From: Candidatus Atribacteria bacterium
Lineage (GTDB): Bacteria > Atribacterota > Atribacteria > Atribacterales > Atribacteraceae
Length of the DNA stretch: 6,142 nucleotides
Assembly: GCA_003561145.1 (NCBI GenBank)
Contig: PWXL01000063.1
Coordinates: 1 to 6,142 of the forward strand
Direction: 5' to 3'
Shown here in pieces: positions 1 to 5,253 of this stretch. Made by a program: the position numbers and the translations under genes. Within the stretch, counting starts at the first letter, position 1; every line of letters begins with the position of its first letter. The notes under the pieces were generated by a model. The model had not been told where the DNA came from, made no database searches, and saw nothing but the letters and a program-made list of their open reading frames with translations.

Positions 1-9
1 AAAATTATT

Positions 10-48
10 TGTCAGATGTCATGATACATATATCTATGACATATGTCA
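10..48. promoter_or_regulatory. Paired operator-like palindromes, left pair
   Basis: Positions 37-48 read TGACATATGTCA, a perfect 12-base palindrome. Positions 10-21 read TGTCAGATGTCA, a 10/12 match to it. The copies are 27 bases apart, one on the -35 box and one at the likely start of the leftward promoter, as expected for repressor sites. The same motif recurs around the rightward promoter. The binding protein cannot be named from the motif; a dimeric helix-turn-helix regulator is the natural guess. Confidence 0.6.
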
Positions 49-49
49 A
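21..49 (-). promoter_or_regulatory. Divergent leftward sigma-70-like promoter
   Basis: Read on the minus strand, a perfect TTGACA (49-44) is followed after 17 bases by TATCAT (26-21), a 5/6 match to TATAAT. Transcription would begin near position 14 and run off the left edge into a gene that is not visible. The perfect palindrome at 37-48 overlaps its -35 box, and another copy of the motif covers the predicted start region. By analogy with many catabolic loci, the unseen gene could be the pathway regulator or another operon arm; this is inference. Confidence 0.55.
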
Positions 50-136
50 CCCATTAGTTTCAATGCTTCTAATCAAGGATTTCACATTAAAAATTATTCT
101 GATATAAGCAATTTTAAAAGAGCTGATCACACGTTA

Positions 137-164
137 TTGACATATATCATGAGTGATATATACT
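137..164 (+). promoter_or_regulatory. Main sigma-70-like promoter of the operon
   Basis: A perfect TTGACA (137-142) is separated by 16 bases from TATACT (159-164), a 5/6 match to TATAAT. Transcription should start around 170-173, giving a leader of about 90 bases before the aldolase ATG at 261. This placement also argues against any translation start upstream of about 170. A perfect inverted repeat, ATATATCA (142-149) and TGATATAT (154-161) with a 4-base centre, fills the spacer and most of the -10 box. Confidence 0.65.
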
Positions 165-175
165 AACATATGTCA
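138..175. promoter_or_regulatory. Paired operator-like palindromes, right pair
   Basis: Positions 138-149 (TGACATATATCA) and 164-175 (TAACATATGTCA) each match the perfect copy at 37-48 in 11 of 12 bases. They lie 26 bases apart, one overlapping the -35 box and one covering the end of the -10 box and the predicted start site. This mirrors the left pair and suggests that one regulator represses both promoters. The outer arms also form a 9-base inverted repeat, TTGACATAT (137-145) with ATATGTCAA (168-176). Confidence 0.62.
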
Positions 176-240
176 AAATCAAAAGTTAATAACTAAAAGG
201 TATGATACACGGTTCGAAAGAATACAATTTCTGCTATCGA

Positions 241-260
241 GAGAGGGGGAATATTCCCTG
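241..260 (+). promoter_or_regulatory. Shine-Dalgarno site overlapped by a palindrome
   Basis: GAGAGGGGGA (241-250) is a strong ribosome binding site 10 bases before the ATG at 261, and it decides that start. Its last four bases (247-250) are part of the perfect palindrome GGGAATATTCCC (247-258). In RNA this could fold as a short stem (GGGA with UCCC, extendable by a G-U pair) over an AUAU loop, masking part of the site. Whether the stem is strong enough to matter is unknown. The palindrome could also be a DNA site. Confidence 0.5.
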
Positions 261-317
261 ATGGATCAAAAGCTGCTCATCGACACCATAGTAGCGAAAG
301 TTCTCAGAAATCTACAA
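261..317 (+). other. Putative microcompartment encapsulation peptide coding segment
   Basis: This segment encodes the first 19 residues of the aldolase, beginning MDQKLLIDTIVAKVLRNL. Hydrophobic residues at 5, 6, 7, 10, 11, 14, 15 and 18 fall on one face of a helix, with charged and polar residues on the other, and a Gly/Ala/Ser-rich linker follows. This is the pattern of encapsulation peptides on PduP, PduD and microcompartment-associated aldolases, which bind shell proteins. No shell gene lies in the window, so the assignment rests on this pattern and on the helix being extra to the DERA fold. Confidence 0.65.
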
Positions 318-1058
318 GGGGGCGATGGAGCAAACAAAGCGGGGTCTCCGAAAAATATCGTGGAAAGGGGAACCAGCAGCGCTGCTCGCATTTCACATGC
401 AAGCCCGCGCGATATTGCTTCCTACATTGATCATACCATGCTTCGCCCCGAGGCCCAAACGGATGCTTTTGACAGACTCTGTGAAGAGGCTCTCACATAC
501 GGTTTTTACTCTGTATGCGTGAATTCCTGCCGGGTGGCTTATGTAGCCCGCAAGCTTCAGGGAACACCGGTAAAGGTATGCTCTGTCATCGGTTTCCCCT
601 TGGGGGCGATGACAAGCCGCGTTAAAGCATTCGAAGCACGGGAGGCAATATCCGACGGTGCTTCTGAGCTCGATATGGTTATCAACATTGGTTTTCTGAA
701 ATCAGGAGACTATAGGGTGGTGGAAGAGGATATCCGTGCAGTCCGCAGGGCAACCCGGGCGAATACCGTTTTAAAGGTGATTATTGAAACCGCCCTTTTG
801 ACCCAGGATCAGAAAATCATGGCCTGTGAAATTGCTAAAAAGGCCGGAGCGGATTTCGTGAAGACCTGTACCGGTTTTGCCGGGGGGGGAGCGACGGTGG
901 AAGACATAGCACTGATGAGAAGGGTGGTTGGGAAGAATATGGGAGTGAAGGCCAGCGGCAGCGTACGGTCCTATGAAAAAGCAGTTTCCCTGATCGGTGC
1001 GGGAGCAACAAGGATAGGAGCTGTTTCCAGTATAGCGATTGTCAGCGATCAGGTTTAG
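261..1058 (+). CDS. deoC: Deoxyribose-phosphate aldolase (DERA family) with N-terminal extension
   Basis: Class I aldolase of 265 residues. The family cleaves 2-deoxy-D-ribose 5-phosphate to glyceraldehyde 3-phosphate and acetaldehyde. The catalytic domain runs from about residue 50 (YIDHTMLRPEA, 55-65) to the end. Visible active-site residues are D138 (ELDMVIN), the Schiff-base lysine K201 (DFVKTCTGF) and K230 (GVKASGS). Residues 1-19 form an amphipathic helix followed by a linker of about 30 residues rich in G, A and S, which is absent from ordinary DeoC and resembles a microcompartment encapsulation peptide. The frame is open upstream from 153, but that start would lie inside the promoter; ATG 261 has a strong Shine-Dalgarno site. 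Compared with E. coli DERA from memory, S169, G205 and S238 appear here as C203, S234 and V255, so the phosphate pocket may be altered. The family call is very secure; the exact substrate is not. Confidence 0.93.
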   Translation: MDQKLLIDTIVAKVLRNLQGGDGANKAGSPKNIVERGTSSAARISHASPRDIASYIDHTMLRPEAQTDAFDRLCEEALTYGFYSVCVNSCRVAYVARKLQGTPVKVCSVIGFPLGAMTSRVKAFEAREAISDGASELDMVINIGFLKSGDYRVVEEDIRAVRRATRANTVLKVIIETALLTQDQKIMACEIAKKAGADFVKTCTGFAGGGATVEDIALMRRVVGKNMGVKASGSVRSYEKAVSLIGAGATRIGAVSSIAIVSDQV

Positions 1059-1121
1059 GGCCGGGACCACGAGTAGAACTTCAACAATACAACAATAGGC
1101 AGAGGAGGAATACGAAAACCC

Positions 1122-1877
1122 ATGGATTTGCACCTAAAGGGCAAGAATGCTGTTATAACCGGCAGTGCCGGTGGGTTTGGAGAAACATTGGCCTATTTTC
1201 TCTCATCAGAAGGGGTAAACGTCATTATCGCTGATATAAGGGAACCCGAAGCTCAAAAGGTCGCGGAGCGCTGCAGGGAAAATGGAGTACAAGCGTATCC
1301 TGTTATGACCGACCTTACCGTTGAAAGCGAGGCCCGTGAATTGATTGATACTGCAGAAGAACAACTGGGACCGCTGGACATTCTCATCAACAATGCCGGA
1401 TTCTGGCCAACGAATATGGTGGTTGACATTCCATATGAAGAATGGAAAAAGACCGTTGACATCAACCTGACAGCGGTATTTTTAACCTCTCAAAGGTTCG
1501 TGCAGAAAATTATCGGTCGACAGGGAAAAGGGAAAATACTCAACATAACCTCGCAGGCCGCTTTCAACGGCTCGACGACCGGTCACGCCCATTATGCAGC
1601 GGCGAAGGCAGGAGTGGTGACCTTCACTATTTCACTTTCCCGCGAGGTCGCACGCAAGGGTATTACTGTGAATGCACTTGCGTTGGGTATGGTGGAGACT
1701 CCCATGTCACGGGAGGCATTAGTCCACGCCCGGGAAGAATATGAAAAACGGATTCAAATCGGCCGCATCGCGAAGCCTGATGAAATAGCCTCTTTGGCCG
1801 TATTCCTGGTTTCCGACTGTGCGGATTATTACACCGGGGCTACCTTTGACGCCACCGGTGGAATGATCAGCCGGTAA
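1122..1877 (+). CDS. Short-chain dehydrogenase/reductase (classical SDR), first copy
   Basis: A 251-residue classical SDR that would interconvert an alcohol and a ketone using a nicotinamide cofactor in the cytoplasm. Landmarks are the glycine-rich TGSAGGFG (13-20), D38 at the end of the second strand (favouring NAD over NADP), D64, NNAG (90-93), N115, S144 and the catalytic YAAAK motif (Y158, K162). The C-terminal TFDATGG is typical of FabG-like members. The Ser-to-Tyr gap is 14 residues rather than the usual 13, a one-residue insertion in that loop. The Shine-Dalgarno site AGAGGAGG (1101-1108) is 13 bases before the ATG, slightly long. The gene follows deoC after 63 bases with no visible terminator. 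The substrate cannot be read from the sequence; a sugar, polyol or hydroxy-acid is suggested by the neighbours. FabG-type annotation is possible, but a fatty acid role is unlikely here. Confidence 0.9.
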   Translation: MDLHLKGKNAVITGSAGGFGETLAYFLSSEGVNVIIADIREPEAQKVAERCRENGVQAYPVMTDLTVESEARELIDTAEEQLGPLDILINNAGFWPTNMVVDIPYEEWKKTVDINLTAVFLTSQRFVQKIIGRQGKGKILNITSQAAFNGSTTGHAHYAAAKAGVVTFTISLSREVARKGITVNALALGMVETPMSREALVHAREEYEKRIQIGRIAKPDEIASLAVFLVSDCADYYTGATFDATGGMISR

Positions 1878-1893
1878 AAAGAAAGGGAGAAAG

Positions 1894-2964
1894 ATGGTGA
1901 AACTCTACGGAATAGGAGACTTGTTCATTCCTCACAAGTATATTCGCGAAGGCTTCGCCTTTTTCGAGGAAAGAGGTGTTTCAGTTGAAACAGAAGACTG
2001 GAGACTCAGTGGTTTTCAAGAACTGCAACACCTCAATTCCCTGGTTGAGAAGAGTGGAAGCGATGCTTTCGAGCCACCCGATTATGTCTTTGAAGCCGCG
2101 AAAGAGGCGACAATCATTATCACCCAATTTTGCCCGATCACTCGAAAACTGATCGATTACTGCCCCGCTTTGAAAATAATAGGGACACTGCGGGCTGGAT
2201 TGGAGAATGTGAATGTAGCCCATGCAAGTCAACAGGGGATCGTTTTGTACAACACGCCGGGGCGAAATGCCGATGCGGTAGCGGATTTTACCATAGGGAT
2301 GATGATAAGCGAGTGTAGAAACATAGCGCGGGGACATCATGGGCTCAAGCAGGGGGCCTGGATACGGGTATATCCAAATTCGGGCAAGATACCTGATATT
2401 CCGGGGAAAACCATCGGGATTATCGGTTTGGGCGAAATCGGCGGGAAAGTTGCCCGGAGGTTAAAAGGGTTCGAGGTCACCCTTCTTGGATATGATCCTT
2501 ACTTGAAAGAGCCTCCGCAAGATGTCCGGATGGTGGATTTGGACGAACTTGCAGAAAAATCCGACATCGTGACCGTGCATGCACGCTTGACAGAGGATTC
2601 AAAAAAGATGATTGGGGGCGCTTTTTTTAAGAGAATGAAGACTACGGCTTATTTTATCAATACCTCCCGCGCTGCGTTGGTGGATGAAGAAGCCCTTTTG
2701 GAGGCGCTTCGAAACAACACCATTGCCGGTGCGGCCCTTGATGTTTTTGACAGAGAGCCTCCGGGTAAAGACTATCCCCTGGTTACTCTTGAGAATGTCA
2801 CGCTCACTCCCCACATGGCAGGAGGGTCAAATGACGCTTTTTATAATTCGCCGAAAAAATTAGCGGCGGAGATGATGAAAATCTGGGAGGGGGAGAAATC
2901 TCGTTATATTGTAAAAGATGAGGATTTTGACGAAGTTGTCTCGCAGTTGAGGGCATCACGATGA
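1894..2964 (+). CDS. D-2-hydroxyacid dehydrogenase (SerA/PGDH-like family)
   Basis: A 356-residue member of the D-isomer-specific 2-hydroxyacid dehydrogenases, which interconvert 2-hydroxy acids and 2-keto acids. The split catalytic domain is followed by a Rossmann domain with GLGEIGG (178-184) and D201 (GYDP), which indicates NAD use. The catalytic triad is visible as R259 (INTSRAALVDE), E288 (FDREPP) and H307 (TPHMAGG). RAGLENVNV (100-108) is the family's substrate-side loop. The protein is longer than the core of about 320 residues because of a stretch near 35-65 and a short charged C-terminal tail; there is no ACT domain, so it is not a full-length regulated SerA. The Shine-Dalgarno site AAAGGGAGA (1882-1890) sits just before the ATG, and the gap from the previous gene is 16 bases. 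Its presence suggests that a sugar acid or keto acid appears in the pathway, or that a 2-keto acid product is reduced to recycle NADH. The specific substrate is unknown. Confidence 0.9.
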   Translation: MVKLYGIGDLFIPHKYIREGFAFFEERGVSVETEDWRLSGFQELQHLNSLVEKSGSDAFEPPDYVFEAAKEATIIITQFCPITRKLIDYCPALKIIGTLRAGLENVNVAHASQQGIVLYNTPGRNADAVADFTIGMMISECRNIARGHHGLKQGAWIRVYPNSGKIPDIPGKTIGIIGLGEIGGKVARRLKGFEVTLLGYDPYLKEPPQDVRMVDLDELAEKSDIVTVHARLTEDSKKMIGGAFFKRMKTTAYFINTSRAALVDEEALLEALRNNTIAGAALDVFDREPPGKDYPLVTLENVTLTPHMAGGSNDAFYNSPKKLAAEMMKIWEGEKSRYIVKDEDFDEVVSQLRASR

Positions 2965-4451
2965 AGGGCAAATATTTTCTGGCGATTGACTGCGGTTTAA
3001 CGGACACCAAGGTCGTTCTCTTTGACTATTCAGGAACCGAAATTGCTTTGGCAGCGGAGAAAACCGAGGTTGAAAGTAGCGGTGATGTGAGTGAAATCGA
3101 TATGTATGGTCAATGGGAAAAGGTATGCACCGCGATAAGGAAATTATGGGGGATCACAGGAACCCGTGGAGATGAAATCAGGGGGGTCGGGGTGACTGGA
3201 CATGGAGCAGGAACCTATCCGGTGGACCACAACGGCGTTCCGGTGCGCCGGGCCATAACATCGATGGATAACAGGGCCGCTGAGTATCTGCTGGATTGGG
3301 ACAAACTGGGGATTTCCGCATACGAGCGAACACGACATAATCCTTGGGCGGGTCAGCCCATACCTCAGTTGCTATGGCTCAAGGAAAATGAAAAAGAGTG
3401 TTACGAGCGGATCAAATGGGTTTTTTCGGCAAAAAACTGGATTACCTATCTTTTGACCACTGAGTCATGTGCCGAACTTACCGATGCGAGTAATTCCGGT
3501 TGTATCAATCTCCAGAGCCGGGAATATGATCCTTTTATTCTGGATACTTACGGGATAGCCGATATCGAGCAGGCTTTGCCGCCGTTAAGACACAGTACGG
3601 ATATTGTGGGTTGTGTCACTCCTCAGGCTTCAAGGTCGACAGGTCTGCCGGAAGAGATACCGGTTGTGGCGGGATTGTTTGATGTTGTCTCCTGCGCACT
3701 GGGGAGCGGGGTGTATGATGAGCACTGTTACAGCATCATCGCCGGTACCTGGAATATTAACACGGCCATCGAAAATCATCTTCTGGAGGCCGGGGCCACA
3801 ACAAAGTGTTCACTGGGAGCAGATGGAAAAAGCTATGCCTATGTCGAATCAAGCGCTACTTCGGCCGGAAACCTCGAATGGTTCGTGAGGAATTTTTTCA
3901 AAATAGCGGGCGTAAAGAAGAACAGCGATCATCTCTATTCTTGGATCAATGAGGAGGTTCAAAGACGAAAGACGGATTCCCACAGCCCGTTGTTTCTTCC
4001 TTTTCTCTATGCTTCTCATCTAGCGATGCAAACCGGAGCCTGTTTTATGGGATTACGCCCGGAGCATGATGTCTGGGACATGGCCAGGTCTCTCTATGAA
4101 GGCGTGGTTTTTGCCCATTGCCAGCATCTGGATCTTTTACGAAAGACTCACCTCATGAGGGATTCCGCCGTGCTGAGTGGGGGAGCCGCCAGGAGTGGGC
4201 CTTGGTGCCAGATGTTCGCCGATATCACGGGTTTATCTATTGAAGTGACTGAAAACACCCAGGCCGGAGCTCTCGGTGTGGCCATTTGTACCGCTCTTGA
4301 AACCGGAGTGTATTCCTCTTTAGAAGAAGCAGTGAGGGTTATGGTGAAAAAAGAGAAAAAATTTACCCCGCGTGAAACCGAGCGAAAGAAATACCAGGAA
4401 CGGTATGCCCGGTATTTAGAGTATGTGAATGAATCCCGTATTGGCCTTTAG
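2961..4451 (+). CDS. FGGY-family carbohydrate kinase, L-xylulokinase-like
   Basis: A 496-residue ATP-dependent sugar kinase with the two actin-like domains of the FGGY family. The N-terminal phosphate loop is AIDCGLTDTKVVLFD (8-22, with D10, G12 and T14). The likely catalytic base is D241 in GLFDVVS. GTW (262-264) and LSGGAARSGPW (405-415) line the nucleotide site. Length and several blocks match E. coli LyxK as I remember it (about 498 residues): WxGxPxxxLxWLKE, REYDPFxxDxxGI, VVAGLFDVVS and TSAGNLEWF. The natural guess is phosphorylation of a ketose such as L-xylulose or a relative at its terminal hydroxyl, but FGGY specificity is hard to predict. The ATG overlaps the stop of the preceding dehydrogenase (ATGA), implying translational coupling; GAGGG at 2949-2953 serves as ribosome binding site. 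The kinase would supply the phosphorylated substrate that an aldolase of the DERA family normally needs. Confidence 0.92.
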   Translation: MKGKYFLAIDCGLTDTKVVLFDYSGTEIALAAEKTEVESSGDVSEIDMYGQWEKVCTAIRKLWGITGTRGDEIRGVGVTGHGAGTYPVDHNGVPVRRAITSMDNRAAEYLLDWDKLGISAYERTRHNPWAGQPIPQLLWLKENEKECYERIKWVFSAKNWITYLLTTESCAELTDASNSGCINLQSREYDPFILDTYGIADIEQALPPLRHSTDIVGCVTPQASRSTGLPEEIPVVAGLFDVVSCALGSGVYDEHCYSIIAGTWNINTAIENHLLEAGATTKCSLGADGKSYAYVESSATSAGNLEWFVRNFFKIAGVKKNSDHLYSWINEEVQRRKTDSHSPLFLPFLYASHLAMQTGACFMGLRPEHDVWDMARSLYEGVVFAHCQHLDLLRKTHLMRDSAVLSGGAARSGPWCQMFADITGLSIEVTENTQAGALGVAICTALETGVYSSLEEAVRVMVKKEKKFTPRETERKKYQERYARYLEYVNESRIGL

Positions 4452-4461
4452 AGAGGAGGAA
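4452..4461 (+). promoter_or_regulatory. Shine-Dalgarno site that fixes a GTG start
   Basis: AGAGGAGGAA begins directly after the kinase TAG (4449-4451) and sits a few bases before GTG 4465. An in-frame ATG exists at 4429 inside the kinase gene, but using it would place this near-perfect ribosome binding site within the coding region, so GTG 4465 is the better start. Confidence 0.75.
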
Positions 4462-4464
4462 ACG

Positions 4465-5253
4465 GTGAATACGAAATGTGAAGCATTGAACGGAAAATCC
4501 TGCGTGGTAACCGGGGCCGCGGGCAGTATAGGTTTAGCGATTGCAAAACGTTGTGCCCGGCAGGGAGCAAGCGTTGCTCTCCTCGATATCAATCCCGGTG
4601 TATTGGATAGGGCGGAAGCATTGAAAAAAGAAGGATATCAAGCGAGGGGATTCGTGGTCGACATCACCAAACAGCAAGAAGTATTGGATTGTTTCTCGAA
4701 GATCCAGGACATCTTCGGTTCTGTCTATGCATTGGTCAACAATGCGGGTTTTGTTGACCAGAGGCCGATAGAAGAGATTACACCGGAGCTACTCAAAAAA
4801 ATATTTTCCGTCAATGTATACGGGACATTGTATTGTATCCAGGGCATAGTTGAAGCCATGAAAAAGCAGAAGGATGGAAAAATAATCAACTTTTCCTCCA
4901 AGTCCGGAAAAACAGGCTCTGCCTTGATGGTCCCTTATTCTGCGGCCAAAGGCGCGATCATCAGCCTTACCCAGGCTGTAGCCTTTGAAGTTGCTTCCTA
5001 TAATATTAAGGTGAATTGTGTGTGCCCGGGGATAACCGAGGCAACCGGGGTATGGTCTGCGGTAAGCAGGGGATACATGCAGAACCTGAATTTATCCGAA
5101 GAAGAGGTTGTGCAGCAATTCACGAAAAAGATTCCCTTGCAGAGATTGACCAAAATAGATGATATTGTCGATTTTGTCGATTTCCTCATTGTGAAGGGAG
5201 AATACTCTACGGGGCAAGCGTTCAACATTACCGGGGGGAGGGAAATGCATTGA
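4465..5253 (+). CDS. Short-chain dehydrogenase/reductase, polyol dehydrogenase-like, second copy
   Basis: A 262-residue classical SDR counted from the GTG start. Landmarks are TGAAGSIG (16-23), D41 at the end of strand two (NAD preference), D66, NNAG (92-95), N117, S145 and YSAAK (Y158, K162), with the usual 13-residue Ser-Tyr spacing. The region after CPGITEATGVW (187-197) has a long substrate-loop insert leading to KKIPLQRLTKIDDI, a layout I associate with sorbitol, galactitol and butanediol dehydrogenases of this family. It therefore probably oxidises a sugar alcohol or reduces a ketose, though this is weaker than the family call. It differs clearly from the first SDR, so it is not a recent duplicate. 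It lies 13 bases after the kinase, and its stop overlaps the next gene's TTG start, so the three genes are tightly packed. Confidence 0.88.
   Translation: MNTKCEALNGKSCVVTGAAGSIGLAIAKRCARQGASVALLDINPGVLDRAEALKKEGYQARGFVVDITKQQEVLDCFSKIQDIFGSVYALVNNAGFVDQRPIEEITPELLKKIFSVNVYGTLYCIQGIVEAMKKQKDGKIINFSSKSGKTGSALMVPYSAAKGAIISLTQAVAFEVASYNIKVNCVCPGITEATGVWSAVSRGYMQNLNLSEEEVVQQFTKKIPLQRLTKIDDIVDFVDFLIVKGEYSTGQAFNITGGREMH
5233..5243 (+). promoter_or_regulatory. Shine-Dalgarno site for a TTG start
   Basis: The purine run GGGGGGAGGGA lies inside the last codons of the second SDR and ends 6 bases before TTG 5250. It supports TTG as the start of the following gene, whose frame has no nearby ATG and whose next alternative, GTG 5286, lacks a comparable site. 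Confidence 0.65.

Noticed and set aside
81..108. Possible additional rightward promoter, TTCACA (81-86) and TATAAG (103-108) with a 16-base spacer
   Set aside because: Both boxes are imperfect and lie in AT-rich DNA where such matches are expected by chance. The promoter at 137-164 is better and carries the operators.
21..209. Direct repeat ATGATACA at 21-28 and 202-209
   Set aside because: Eight bases in AT-rich DNA, not palindromic and not placed symmetrically with the promoters; most likely coincidence.
153..260. Upstream extension of the aldolase reading frame to ATG 153, adding 36 residues
   Set aside because: ATG 153 lies inside the predicted promoter, upstream of the likely transcription start, has no ribosome binding site, and the added residues look random. 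ATG 261 has a strong Shine-Dalgarno site.
989..1053. Inverted repeat CCTGATCG (989-996) and CGATCAGG (1046-1053)
   Set aside because: Both arms lie within the aldolase coding region with a 49-base loop, and there is no T-tract, so it is not a terminator and is probably chance.
1059..1121. Gap of 63 bases between the aldolase and the first SDR examined for a terminator or promoter
   Set aside because: No stem followed by T-run and no convincing promoter pair was found; it appears to be a simple spacer carrying the next ribosome binding site.
771..1133. Minus-strand open frame of 120 codons opposite the aldolase 3' end
   Set aside because: It is antisense to conserved aldolase sequence, lacks recognisable domains and has no convincing ribosome binding site.
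4429..4464. ATG 4429 as the start of the second SDR
   Set aside because: It would overlap the kinase end by 23 bases and bury the AGAGGAGGAA site in the coding region. GTG 4465 fits the SDR family N-terminus and the ribosome site.
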